From Ruegeria atlantica (GTDB taxonomy: Bacteria; Pseudomonadota; Alphaproteobacteria; Rhodobacterales; Rhodobacteraceae), in assembly GCF_013033965.1 (NCBI RefSeq), contig NZ_WQFE01000005.1:124001-188000 (forward strand): a stretch of DNA of 64,000 nucleotides, read 5' to 3'. Under the pieces are notes generated by a model, which saw only the letters and a program-made list of their open reading frames with translations, was not told where the DNA came from and searched no databases. Both the position numbers and the translations under genes were made by a program. Below are positions 17,717 through 25,994 of this stretch, piece after piece (positions within the stretch are counted from its first letter, which is position 1; each line of letters opens with the position of its first letter).

Positions 17717-18103
17717 ATGCCGCTTGAAATTCTACTGGTTCTGGTGGTCGGAGGCATCGCCGGGATAACCCTGTTGCTGCACCTGACAGGTAAATCCCGT
17801 TTGCGCGTGCTATCGCCCGAGTTGGCGCGGTCAGAGTGGCTGCGCCATGCGCCGGATGATGCGATCGTAGATGTCACTGTTGCACATGACGGGCACTCAG
17901 CCTTGATCCGAACCGAGGCAGGCAATGGCCTGCTGTGGTCATTCGGCGCAGACACCGTGGCCCGGCATTTGCTGGACTTTGATCTGCTGGATCACCCGCA
18001 AGGGTTCGAGGTTCAGTTCCACGACTTCGGAACACCCAGGGCCATCCTCCACCTTGACGAAACAGAACGCCACCACTGGCAGCACCTGATGGAGCCCGCA
18101 TGA
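17717..18103 (+). CDS. Membrane-anchored protein of unknown function
   Basis: A 128-residue protein with one N-terminal transmembrane helix (about 3-22, LEILLVLVVGGIAGITLLL) and a cytosolic domain containing many acidic residues and histidines. The start at 17717 follows GGGAGGACGGA. It overlaps the next gene by four bases (ATGA), so it is translationally coupled to the sterol-desaturase-like hydroxylase and may assist it. No known domain is recognised. Confidence 0.7.
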   Translation: MPLEILLVLVVGGIAGITLLLHLTGKSRLRVLSPELARSEWLRHAPDDAIVDVTVAHDGHSALIRTEAGNGLLWSFGADTVARHLLDFDLLDHPQGFEVQFHDFGTPRAILHLDETERHHWQHLMEPA

Positions 18104-19071
18104 CCGACCACGTGACTTTCCCGGACGCCGTGCAGTGGGCTGTCCCCTTTTTCATAGCCGCAATTCTGGCCGAGTTCCTATGGATCGCCGTCAAAGGGCG
18201 CGGCGGGCGCTATGAAACGCGCGACGCCGTCACATCGCTGATCATGGGGGCAGGCAATATCGCGTCCGGCTTTCTTTTGGGGTTCATTGCCTATGCGTTC
18301 TTCATGTGGCTGTGGCAGATCACGCCGCTGAACTTGGGTACGTCCATCCCCGTTATTATCCTGTGTTTTGTGCTGGATGATTTCCGCTATTACTGGGTGC
18401 ACCGTTTTGGTCACCGCATCCGCTGGGTCTGGGCCAGCCACGTGAACCATCACAGCTCGCAACACTACAACCTGACCACCGCGCTGCGTCAGACCTGGAC
18501 CTATACGTTTACCTTCATGATGGTGGTGCGTGCGCCGCTGATCCTGCTGGGTTTCCATCCCGCAATGGTGCTGTTCGTGGGTGGGCTGAACCTGATCTAT
18601 CAGTTCTGGATCCACACCGAAGCTATTGGCAAAATGCCCCGCTGGTTCGAGGCCGTCATGAACACCCCCAGCCACCACCGCGCGCATCACGGTCGCAATG
18701 CGCGCTATCTGGATTGCAACTATGCCGGTGTGTTCATCATCTGGGACAAGCTTTTTGGGACCTTTGTGCCGGAACAGGAAGACGACCGCGTCGATTATGG
18801 GCTGGTGCACAATATCGGTACGTTCAACCCGCTGCGCGTGGCCTTTCACGAATGGGTTGGAATTTGGCGCGACGCGACGCAACCGGGACTGACACTGCGT
18901 CAGCGTCTGGCCTATTGCTTTGCGCCCCCGGGCTACAGTCATGATGGCAGCCGGGACAATTCCGAGCAGATCAAAGCCAAGCATCTGGCCCGTCACCCGG
19001 AAGATCGCGGAACGCCTGGATTCGAGCAGTTCGACGCCAAACAGCCCAATACGCAGGCAAAACAGGCCTGA
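18100..19071 (+). CDS. Sterol desaturase / fatty acid hydroxylase superfamily protein
   Basis: A 323-residue integral membrane di-iron enzyme. Three transmembrane regions surround the histidine clusters HRFGH (HX3H), HVNHH (HX2HH) and HRAHH (HX2HH), the diagnostic ligands. Family members hydroxylate or desaturate sterols, fatty acids, carotenoids or ether lipids using O2. In marine alphaproteobacteria a lipid substrate is likely but cannot be assigned here. It is coupled by an ATGA overlap to the membrane-anchored gene before it. The C-terminal tail (about 285-323) is polar and lies outside the core domain. Confidence 0.88.
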   Translation: MTDHVTFPDAVQWAVPFFIAAILAEFLWIAVKGRGGRYETRDAVTSLIMGAGNIASGFLLGFIAYAFFMWLWQITPLNLGTSIPVIILCFVLDDFRYYWVHRFGHRIRWVWASHVNHHSSQHYNLTTALRQTWTYTFTFMMVVRAPLILLGFHPAMVLFVGGLNLIYQFWIHTEAIGKMPRWFEAVMNTPSHHRAHHGRNARYLDCNYAGVFIIWDKLFGTFVPEQEDDRVDYGLVHNIGTFNPLRVAFHEWVGIWRDATQPGLTLRQRLAYCFAPPGYSHDGSRDNSEQIKAKHLARHPEDRGTPGFEQFDAKQPNTQAKQA

Positions 19072-19162
19072 ACCCGCCGACCCATTCGACCTGATTCTTG
19101 AAATCCGGTCCTCGCGTCCCATATCCAACCGATGTGCGCAGTGCGAGTAACCGGAGGCCACC

Positions 19163-19351
19163 ATGAGCAGACTGACAACCCTGTCCACCGTAATGGGTCT
19201 TTCCGGTGTAATTTTGGCAATGCTAACCGCCCTTGCTGGTGGTGCGGTTGAATTCGTCGCGTTGGGCTTTGGCATGATGCTTTTGGGCTTCATGGGTGCG
19301 GTGGTCGGCGGCTTTGCCGCACTGGGACGCATCTGGGAAACGACGCGCTGA
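19163..19351 (+). CDS. Small two-helix membrane protein
   Basis: A 62-residue protein that is almost entirely hydrophobic, with two predicted helices (about 8-30 and 32-53) and a short charged tail. A GGAGG site is 6 bases before the ATG. No family is recognised. Codon use and the ribosome binding site support a real gene; its role is unknown. Confidence 0.6.
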   Translation: MSRLTTLSTVMGLSGVILAMLTALAGGAVEFVALGFGMMLLGFMGAVVGGFAALGRIWETTR

Positions 19352-19453
19352 CCCAGCCTGATCTCGATCAATCGCGTTCTTCTTAACCGCGGATTCATAC
19401 CTTTCCCCTGAAATCGTCACCAGACCGGCGACGCAAAGGGAAACGGGTTGCAC

Positions 19454-20287
19454 ATGCGGAAAAAGGAACTGGCAGATTTGCCCGAAGGCGGGGACAGCCC
19501 CCTGAACGCGGCCGTGAAATCCCGCGATGCCTCCACAATTGAAATGGCCACTGAGGCGGTGAAACACAAACAGTGCAAGCTGGCTTTTCAACCCGTGATG
19601 CAAGCGAATGAGCCTGGCGGCGTCGCCTTTTACGAAGGGTTCATCAGGGTTCTGGACGAAACCGGGCGGGTCATCCCCGCGCGCGAATTCATGCCACAAT
19701 TGGAAAACACCCCAATCGGGCGGGAATTGGACTGTGTCGCGCTGGAAATGGGTCTGCGGACATTGACCAAAAACCCCGAAATTCGCCTCTCTATCAATAT
19801 GTCCGCCCGTTCGATCGGCTATGCACGATGGTCACGAGTGCTGGAGCGGTTCCTAAAAAAGGACACCAGTATCGGTGAACGGCTGATTTTGGAAATCTCG
19901 GAAAGCTCAGCAATGACAGTGCCTGAGCTCGTGATTGATTTCATGGACAGGTTGCAGCCGCGCGGCGTCGCCTTTGCGCTTGATGATTTTGGAGCCAGCA
20001 ATTTCAGCTTTCGCAATTTCCGCGAGTTTTTCTTTGATGCCGCCAAGATTGACGGCCAGTTCATCCATGGCATCAGCGAAAATCGGGACAATCAGGCGCT
20101 GGTGCGGGCCTTGATCGCAGTGGCACGGGAATTCGAGATTCTGGTGACCGCCGAATCAGTCGAAACGCAAAAGGACGCCGAATTCCTTATCGCCAACGGT
20201 GTGGATTGCCTGCAGGGGTTCCTGTTCGGTGCCCCGACCGTTTCCGCCCCATGGAAGATGGAAAAGCGCGCCCGTACAGCCAGTTAG
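19454..20287 (+). CDS. EAL-domain cyclic-di-GMP phosphodiesterase candidate
   Basis: A 277-residue stand-alone EAL domain without visible sensory, membrane or GGDEF parts. The signature EAL reads EGF. The catalytic glutamate is kept, as are the metal and substrate positions in LSINMSAR, LILEISES, the DDFG loop, AKIDGQF, AESVE and CLQGF. Most residues needed for c-di-GMP hydrolysis are therefore present, although the A/L change and the DDFGASNF loop differ from the consensus. Activity is plausible but not certain. The ATG at 19454 is preferred over a TTG at 19448; AAGGGA precedes it. Confidence 0.85.
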   Translation: MRKKELADLPEGGDSPLNAAVKSRDASTIEMATEAVKHKQCKLAFQPVMQANEPGGVAFYEGFIRVLDETGRVIPAREFMPQLENTPIGRELDCVALEMGLRTLTKNPEIRLSINMSARSIGYARWSRVLERFLKKDTSIGERLILEISESSAMTVPELVIDFMDRLQPRGVAFALDDFGASNFSFRNFREFFFDAAKIDGQFIHGISENRDNQALVRALIAVAREFEILVTAESVETQKDAEFLIANGVDCLQGFLFGAPTVSAPWKMEKRARTAS

Positions 20288-20332
20288 CGTGAATTGCCCT
20301 GTCCACAACACGCCTGAGGCAAGCTGACCGTT

Positions 20333-20346
20333 GCTGCAACTGCAGC
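20333..20346 (+). promoter_or_regulatory. GCTGC-N4-GCAGC palindrome upstream of phaA
   Basis: A symmetric element GCTGCAACTGCAGC lies 126 bases upstream of the phaA start. CTGC/GCAG half-sites with a short spacer resemble the binding motif described for the polyhydroxyalkanoate regulator PhaR in Paracoccus and Rhodobacter. This is a motif match only; phaR is not in the window. Confidence 0.4.
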
Positions 20347-20471
20347 GTTGCGCTATGCCATGAGGAGTTGGAGCGGGGAACATGAGGCGCTCTTGACTAC
20401 CACAGGGTTCTCTCTGTGCGATCCGCGCCGTCGAATATCCCGCAGGACCTTGACGGTAAAGGATTGTCTAA

Positions 20472-21647
20472 ATGACCAACGTAGTAATCGCATCTGCCGC
20501 GCGTACCGGAGTGGGCAGCTTTGGTGGCTCGTTTGCAAACACCCCCGCGCATGATCTTGGGGCGGCCGTGCTGGAGGCCGTAGTAGAACGTGCGGGCGTG
20601 GAAAAGGGCGAAGTCAGCGAAACCATTCTGGGACAGGTGCTGACGGCCGCTCAGGGTCAGAACCCCGCCCGTCAGGCGCATATCAACGCCGGCCTACCGC
20701 AGGAAAGCGCAGCCTGGGGCATCAACCAGGTTTGCGGCTCGGGTCTGCGGGCAGTGGCGCTGGGTGCACAGCACATCCAATTGGGTGACGCCGAGATCGT
20801 TGCCGCCGGTGGTCAGGAAAACATGACACTGTCGCCCCATGCCGCCGCTCTGCGGGCTGGTCAAAAGATGGGCGACATGAAGTACATCGACACGATGATC
20901 CGCGACGGTCTGTGGGATGCGTTCAACGGCTATCACATGGGTCAGACCGCTGAGAACGTCGCCGAAAAGTGGCAGATCAGCCGTGACATGCAGGACGAAT
21001 TTGCTGTCGCCTCGCAGAACAAGGCTGAGGCCGCGCAGAAGGCTGGTAAGTTCGCCGACGAAATCACGCCATTCACCATCAAAACCCGCAAGGGCGACAT
21101 CGTGATGGACAGCGACGAATACATCCGCCACGGCGCGACAATGGAAGCCATGGGCAAACTGCGCCCCGCTTTCACCAAGGACGGCTCCGTAACCGCCGCC
21201 AACGCCTCCGGTCTGAACGACGGCGCAGCGGCAACCCTTCTGATGTCGGCCGAGAATGCCGAAAAGCGCGGGATTGAACCTCTGGCGCGCATCGCTTCCT
21301 ACGCTACTGCCGGTCTGGACCCGTCGATCATGGGTGTTGGCCCGATCTACGCCTCGCGCAAAGCGCTGGAGAAAGCAGGCTGGTCGGTAGACGACCTGGA
21401 TCTGGTTGAAGCCAACGAAGCCTTTGCCGCGCAGGCCTGCGCCGTGAACAAGGACATGGGCTGGGATCCGGCGATCGTGAACGTTAACGGTGGCGCCATT
21501 GCCATCGGTCACCCGATCGGTGCGTCCGGCTGCCGCGTTCTGAACACGCTTCTGTTCGAAATGAAGCGCCGCGATGCGAAGAAAGGTCTCGCGACCCTCT
21601 GCATCGGTGGCGGCATGGGCGTTGCCCTGTGCGTGGAGCGCGATTAA
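20472..21647 (+). CDS. phaA: Acetyl-CoA acetyltransferase (beta-ketothiolase)
   Basis: Condenses two acetyl-CoA to acetoacetyl-CoA, the first step of polyhydroxybutyrate synthesis. The 391-residue thiolase has the nucleophilic cysteine in [11 protein letters not shown], the NEAFAAQ motif and the C-terminal [17 protein letters not shown] pair carrying the catalytic His and second Cys. AAAGGA precedes the ATG. A strong intrinsic terminator follows, so phaB is expressed separately. The adjacent phaB makes PHA metabolism the most likely role. Confidence 0.95.
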   Translation: MTNVVIASAARTGVGSFGGSFANTPAHDLGAAVLEAVVERAGVEKGEVSETILGQVLTAAQGQNPARQAHINAGLPQESAAWGINQVCGSGLRAVALGAQHIQLGDAEIVAAGGQENMTLSPHAAALRAGQKMGDMKYIDTMIRDGLWDAFNGYHMGQTAENVAEKWQISRDMQDEFAVASQNKAEAAQKAGKFADEITPFTIKTRKGDIVMDSDEYIRHGATMEAMGKLRPAFTKDGSVTAANASGLNDGAAATLLMSAENAEKRGIEPLARIASYATAGLDPSIMGVGPIYASRKALEKAGWSVDDLDLVEANEAFAAQACAVNKDMGWDPAIVNVNGGAIAIGHPIGASGCRVLNTLLFEMKRRDAKKGLATLCIGGGMGVALCVERD

Positions 21648-21667
21648 TTGCGTTGATAACCAAATAG

Positions 21668-21696
21668 AAAAGGGCGTCCGCTGGGCGCCCTTTTTT
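21668..21696 (+). terminator. Intrinsic terminator between phaA and phaB
   Basis: A stem AAAAGGGCG / CGCCCTTTT with a 9-base loop, continuing into a run of six T. It lies 20 bases after the phaA stop. A second small hairpin (GGGGT-CTT-ACCCC) follows at 21705-21717. Confidence 0.88.
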
Positions 21697-21834
21697 GTTA
21701 CATTGGGGTCTTACCCCTTAGATGCGACGATATTGCCACCCGGAATTTTGAAATTCATGACGAAACAATATTGCGCACGATCACCTCTCAAAGTAACAGC
21801 ATTACCAAGACGACTTAAATTGGAGGATTCCTAA

Positions 21835-22557
21835 ATGGCACGTACAGCACTCGTTACCGGCGGCTCCCGCGGCATCGGCGCAGCAATTTCCAAGGCGCTT
21901 AAGGCCGAAGGGTATAACGTTGCGGCCACCTATGCGGGGAATGACGAAGCCGCAGCGAAGTTCACCGAAGAGACAGGCATCGCCACTTACAAGTGGAACG
22001 TCGCCGATTACGACGAATCCAAAGCGGGCATCGAAAAAGTTGAGGCCGAGGTTGGCCCTATCGACATCGTTGTCGCCAACGCAGGTATCACCCGCGACGC
22101 TCCGTTCCACAAGATGACGCCCGAGCAGTGGCATCAGGTAATCGACACCAACTTGACCGGCGTGTTCAATACCGTACACCCCGTCTGGAATGGTATGCGC
22201 GAGCGTAAGTTCGGCCGCGTCATCGTCATCAGCTCGATCAACGGTCAAAAAGGCCAGTTCGCGCAAGTGAACTATGCCGCAACCAAAGCGGGCGACTTGG
22301 GCATCGTGAAATCGCTGGCACAGGAAGGCGCGCGCGCAGGCATCACCGCAAACGCGATCTGCCCCGGCTACATCGCGACCGAGATGGTGATGGCGGTTCC
22401 GGAAAAAGTCCGCGAATCCATCATCGGTCAGATCCCGGCAGGCCGTCTGGGTGAGCCCGAAGAAATCGCCCGCTGTGTGGCATTTCTGGCCTCAGACGAT
22501 TCTCAGTTCATCAACGGCTCGACAATCTCGGCCAACGGCGCACAGTTCTTCGTCTGA
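21835..22557 (+). CDS. phaB: Acetoacetyl-CoA reductase
   Basis: NADPH-dependent short-chain dehydrogenase reducing acetoacetyl-CoA to (R)-3-hydroxybutyryl-CoA for polyhydroxyalkanoate. The 240-residue protein has the nucleotide motif TGGSRGIG, NAG at the end of strand 4, the active-site serine in VISSING and the YAATKAG motif with catalytic Tyr and Lys. TGGAGG stands before the ATG. It is separated from phaA by a terminator and 187 bases, so it has its own promoter. A perfect terminator follows. Confidence 0.95.
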   Translation: MARTALVTGGSRGIGAAISKALKAEGYNVAATYAGNDEAAAKFTEETGIATYKWNVADYDESKAGIEKVEAEVGPIDIVVANAGITRDAPFHKMTPEQWHQVIDTNLTGVFNTVHPVWNGMRERKFGRVIVISSINGQKGQFAQVNYAATKAGDLGIVKSLAQEGARAGITANAICPGYIATEMVMAVPEKVRESIIGQIPAGRLGEPEEIARCVAFLASDDSQFINGSTISANGAQFFV

Positions 22558-22579
22558 TCCAAGGCGCAAAAAAGACAAC

Positions 22580-22609
22580 GGGCCGGTCCTTGCGGACCGG
22601 CCCTTTTTT
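22580..22609 (+). terminator. Intrinsic terminator after phaB
   Basis: A perfect 10-bp stem GGGCCGGTCC / GGACCGGCCC with loop TTGC and a following run of six T, 22 bases after the phaB stop. It is the strongest intrinsic terminator in the window. Confidence 0.95.
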
Positions 22610-22635
22610 ATCCCGTAAGAACGCGCGCGCTGCGC

Positions 22636-22746
22636 TCAGCGGGAACCGAATAGCCAGTTAATGATGTGTTTGATCATCTTGCCGCGTTCGGCGTGCGCCC
22701 GCTGAAAGGCGCGGGCAGCTGCGGGGTTGGTCGTCATTTCGATCAT
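22636..22746 (-). CDS. 36-residue basic small protein
   Basis: A short open frame found by reading the minus strand between phaB and the LysR gene. The protein is MIEMTTNPAAARAFQRAHAE followed by a basic helix ending KHIINWLFGSR. The start at 22746 is chosen because AAAGG lies 9 bases upstream; an ATG at 22755 touches that site and is less likely. The protein looks amphipathic, with an Ala/Arg/His N-terminal helix and an aromatic C-terminus. No family is recognised. Its promoter would share the gap with the divergent LysR gene. The clear ribosome binding site and unbroken frame support it. Confidence 0.6.
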   Translation of the reverse strand: MIEMTTNPAAARAFQRAHAERGKMIKHIINWLFGSR

Positions 22747-22859
22747 GACCGTCATCCTTTCAGTTCAGCTTTGTTTGACTTGTGTTCAATATGCACCTTA
22801 TCAATCTAGGTGACAAACGAGCTTTCTTTGGATTTCGGTTAAGAATTTCTTGTGTACGT

Positions 22860-23807
22860 ATGAGCGATAACCTTCCCCCCCTTACCGCCTTGCGCGCATT
22901 CGACGCTGCCGCGCGCCACATGTCATTTGCCAAAGCCGCAGCAGAGCTGCACGTCACGCCGGCGGCCTTGTCTTTTCAGATCAAATCGCTGGAGGCGCAT
23001 CTGGGCCGCCCCTTGTTTCACCGCCTGAATCGCGCTGTGGAACTGACTGAAGCCGGGCGCGCCCTGGCCCCGGGTGCGGCCGAGGGGTTCGCTGCTCTGC
23101 AGACGGCCTGGCAAGCCGCCCGGCGGCAGGGTAACGACACTAGTTTGACGGTCACCGCGGGACCGGCGCTGACAGCCAAATGGTTGGCACCACGCCTGTA
23201 TGAATTTGCCCGCGCCCATCCCGAGATTGACCTGAAATTCTCGGCAACATTGCGGATCATGGATCTTGAACGCGATGACGTAGATGTCGCCATTCGGTTC
23301 GGCTATGGCGGAGATGAGGGGTTGTATTCGCTTCCGGTGCGCAAAGAGTGGTTAACACCGGTAATGACTCCGGAACTGGCCGGGCAATTCCCCACACCCG
23401 ACAGCCTGCGGGATGCGCCTCTGATCTTTGACGACTCGATTGCGTTTCTGCAGCCGCCCAGCGATTGGCCAACATGGTTCCGGGTTGTGGGCGTGGATTT
23501 CGTGCCTTCACATGGCGCGCATTTTTCAAATGCGGACCACGCGATTGATGCCGCGGTCGCAGGCGTCGGCGTGGCCCTGGGTCGCCGCGCAATGATCATC
23601 AAGGATTTGACCGAAGGCCGGCTTGTCGCGCCGTTCAAGACAGCTATCGAAACGCGGGGCCGCTTTCGGTTCCTGTGCCTGCCTGGTGCGGAAAGCAGAC
23701 CCCAGATCGCGGCCTTTCGTGACTGGTTCATTGCTGAGATCGAAAAAACCGCACATATCTCGGATGAGTTCGACATCATCCCGATAGAAGAGGCCCCCGC
23801 CCAATGA
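22860..23807 (+). CDS. LysR family transcriptional regulator (GcvA-like)
   Basis: A 315-residue LysR-type regulator. The N-terminal winged helix-turn-helix (about 6-65) begins NLPPLTALRAFDAAARHMSF and resembles the GcvA/AmpR subgroup; a periplasmic-binding-fold effector domain (about 90-295) follows. The ATG at 22860 fits the family N-terminus; upstream extensions do not. It overlaps the exporter gene by four bases (ATGA), so it probably controls that gene and itself. The effector is unknown. The DNA 5' of it is AT-rich. Confidence 0.9.
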   Translation: MSDNLPPLTALRAFDAAARHMSFAKAAAELHVTPAALSFQIKSLEAHLGRPLFHRLNRAVELTEAGRALAPGAAEGFAALQTAWQAARRQGNDTSLTVTAGPALTAKWLAPRLYEFARAHPEIDLKFSATLRIMDLERDDVDVAIRFGYGGDEGLYSLPVRKEWLTPVMTPELAGQFPTPDSLRDAPLIFDDSIAFLQPPSDWPTWFRVVGVDFVPSHGAHFSNADHAIDAAVAGVGVALGRRAMIIKDLTEGRLVAPFKTAIETRGRFRFLCLPGAESRPQIAAFRDWFIAEIEKTAHISDEFDIIPIEEAPAQ

Positions 23808-24670
23808 AAAGAACGCGCGCGACGGCAATCGGGTTTATTGCAGTTCTGTTGTGGTCCTTGCTGGCCCTGTTCACAGTCGGGTCTTCGCCTACACCGCCGC
23901 TGTTGCTGAATACCATTTGCTTTTCAATCGGGGGAACTCTGGGCCTGATCTGGACTTGGCGCAACGGCCAACTCGGGCAACTGCGCAACATTCCATGGAC
24001 CACTTATCTATTTGGTACAATTGGACTTTTTGGCTATCACGCGCTGTATTTCTCGGCACTACGCATAGCCCCTGCGGCCGAAGCCGGGCTGATCGCCTAT
24101 CTCTGGCCATTGCTCATCGTTTTGTTTTCCGGGCTTCTACCGGGTGAGCATCTGCGTATCGGGCATTTGATCGGCGCATGCCTGGGCTTCGCTGGGGCCG
24201 CCGTGATCATCGCCGGGGGCGGCAGCATGGGGTTTCAGAGCGACCACCTGCCCGGCTATGCGCTGGCTTTATTATGCGCGCTGACATGGTCCGGCTACTC
24301 GGTCTTGTCCCGTCGATTGGGCGATACCCCAACCAGTTCCGTTGCCGTTTTCTGCATTGCCACGGCCATTGCGTCCGGCGCACTGCACCTCGCCGTGGAA
24401 GAAACCGTTTGGCCAGCCACCACTTTTGGCTGGGCGTCCGTCATCGCCCTGGGTCTTGGGCCTGTGGGATTGGCGTTCTATGTCTGGGATATTGGGGTCA
24501 AACAAGGTGACATTCAGGTTTTGGGCACCGCATCTTACGCAGCCCCCTTATTGTCGACACTTGCTTTGGTTGTGGCCGGGATCGCCGCCCTGTCCTGGGG
24601 TTTGGCGATCGCGGCCCTGTTAATAACTGGCGGCGCGGGCATTGCCGCACGGGCGAGTGTTAAACGCTAG
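23804..24670 (+). CDS. EamA / drug-metabolite transporter family exporter
   Basis: A 288-residue inner-membrane protein with ten predicted helices arranged as two EamA repeats (about 5-135 and 148-285). The repeat motif appears as AAEAGLIAYLWPLLIVLFSG. The sequence is nearest in style to the YddG group, which exports aromatic amino acids, but substrate prediction inside this family is unreliable. It is coupled to the LysR gene by overlapping codons. Its stop overlaps that of the convergent DUF465 gene by 4 bases. Confidence 0.85.
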   Translation: MKRTRATAIGFIAVLLWSLLALFTVGSSPTPPLLLNTICFSIGGTLGLIWTWRNGQLGQLRNIPWTTYLFGTIGLFGYHALYFSALRIAPAAEAGLIAYLWPLLIVLFSGLLPGEHLRIGHLIGACLGFAGAAVIIAGGGSMGFQSDHLPGYALALLCALTWSGYSVLSRRLGDTPTSSVAVFCIATAIASGALHLAVEETVWPATTFGWASVIALGLGPVGLAFYVWDIGVKQGDIQVLGTASYAAPLLSTLALVVAGIAALSWGLAIAALLITGGAGIAARASVKR

Positions 24671-24831
24671 GCTGACAGGCGCTCGATCTCTTCCTTTAGC
24701 TTCAGTTTTTGTTTTTTGAGTTGAGCGATATGGAGATCATCGATGCCTGGCGAGCGTTGGGCTTGTTCGACTTCAAGACCGAGAGTTTCGTGCTTTTTCT
24801 TCAGTTCGGTCAGATGTGCGCTCACGCTCAT
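24667..24831 (-). CDS. DUF465 / YdcH family small coiled-coil protein
   Basis: A 54-residue, highly charged helical protein (AHLTELKKKHETLGLEVE, then QLKKQKLKLKEEIERL), which matches the YdcH/DUF465 pattern of a short helical hairpin. Function is unknown; members are common in proteobacteria. The ATG at 24831 is chosen because the upstream extension lacks family similarity and GGAG lies before it. It is convergent with the exporter gene and shares bases with its stop codon. Confidence 0.85.
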   Translation of the reverse strand: MSVSAHLTELKKKHETLGLEVEQAQRSPGIDDLHIAQLKKQKLKLKEEIERLSA

Positions 24832-24952
24832 GGCGATACTCCTTCGTTGGTGTCTCAGGTTCACGTAAGAAGTTGACCACATCGTTTCCAGCCTGTCACG
24901 CCGCAGACGCACAGAATCTGTAATAAATCCGACAAATTCGGCTGGTTAATGC

Positions 24953-25726
24953 CTATTGGCCAGAAAATCCAGGCAGCGAAGACCCTTTGCGCAACACGTC
25001 AGAGATCTGCTGGTTATAGCTCTCACCGTCACGTTCGTGCCGATTGCCGTCATGCAAAATCACCGGAGCACGCAGCTGAAAATCAGCGCGACCACCCTTT
25101 CTGGCCCGTAATATCACCAATTCAGCCTTGCGACCGGTTCTGGCAGCCAGAGGCAGGACTTCAACCGATCCCAGCCGCCCCTCACATGCAACAAGCATAT
25201 CCGGAAGGCGGTTGGCTTTCTGAATCATGTGCAAATAGCCCCGGGGCGCGAGACGCTTGGCTGCACAGTCGAACCAACGTTCCAGGGGCGTTTGCTCGCC
25301 CAATGCGATACTGCGCCCCGCGTCCTCTGCCGGGCTATGAGCCCCGGTGCGATAATAGGGCGGGTTGGCGATCACATGGTCAAATTGCCGCTGCTTAAGC
25401 GCGGCCGGCAAGTCGTTGAGATCGGCCTCGACCATCTCTAGCGGTGCATTGTTTTCGGCAGCATTTCGACGCGCCAGACCGGCATAGCTAGCCTGCAACT
25501 CAACCCCAACAGCCTGCAATCCTGATACGCGTGCCATCAGACACAGGATCGCCGCACCCGCACCGCATCCCAGTTCCAGCACGGTGTGACCACGTGTCGC
25601 CGGGACCACCGCCGCCAACAGAACCGGATCCACACCAGCGCGATATCCCGAACGCGGCTGTAACAGGCGCACTCGCCCGCCCAAAAAGTCATTTCGGGTC
25701 AGTTCGCTATCGGAAAACAGGCTCAT
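24953..25726 (-). CDS. trmN6: tRNA1(Val) (adenine37-N6)-methyltransferase-like protein
   Basis: A 257-residue class I S-adenosylmethionine methyltransferase. It has the SAM motif VLELGCGAGA (about 50) and the adenine-N6 catalytic motif NPPYY. An N-terminal RVRLLQPRSGYRAGVDPVLLAA segment is typical of TrmN6/YfiC. The likely reaction is N6-methylation of A37 in tRNA1(Val); another RNA target cannot be excluded. It is coupled to the DUF2007 gene upstream by an ATGA overlap. Confidence 0.86.
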   Translation of the reverse strand: MSLFSDSELTRNDFLGGRVRLLQPRSGYRAGVDPVLLAAVVPATRGHTVLELGCGAGAAILCLMARVSGLQAVGVELQASYAGLARRNAAENNAPLEMVEADLNDLPAALKQRQFDHVIANPPYYRTGAHSPAEDAGRSIALGEQTPLERWFDCAAKRLAPRGYLHMIQKANRLPDMLVACEGRLGSVEVLPLAARTGRKAELVILRARKGGRADFQLRAPVILHDGNRHERDGESYNQQISDVLRKGSSLPGFSGQ

Positions 25727-25938
25727 CTGCCCAACGGAATTTCATTGTCACGCATGACCCGTTCTGCGCGGGTCAGGTCATCGGCTCGTACCATCAGGCG
25801 GCGTGGGAAGATTCCTATGCCGCCTTCGAGGATGCTCATATTTACGTCCATCTGAAAGCAGTCTATATCCTCGCCCTCAAGAAGGGCGGAAGCAAAAGCC
25901 AGAATCGTTGGATCGGTGCTGCGCAGTAGTTCTTTCAT
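25723..25938 (-). CDS. DUF2007 domain protein
   Basis: A 71-residue protein matching the DUF2007 pattern (putative signal-transducing, PII-like ferredoxin-like fold): LLRSTDPTILAFASALLEG, then FPRRLMVRADDLTRAERVM. Function is unknown. It precedes trmN6 with a four-base overlap and diverges from the polyprenyl synthase 56 bases away. Confidence 0.85.
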   Translation of the reverse strand: MKELLRSTDPTILAFASALLEGEDIDCFQMDVNMSILEGGIGIFPRRLMVRADDLTRAERVMRDNEIPLGR

Positions 25939-25994
25939 GGGGATTGATGTAAGGGCAAGGCAAGGCGGAAGTCGAGCCTTGTATCAGGAGAGTG

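Noticed and set aside
18178-19398. 406-residue minus-strand frame opposite the sterol-desaturase-like gene
   Set aside because: The opposite strand encodes three conserved histidine clusters; this frame has no motif.
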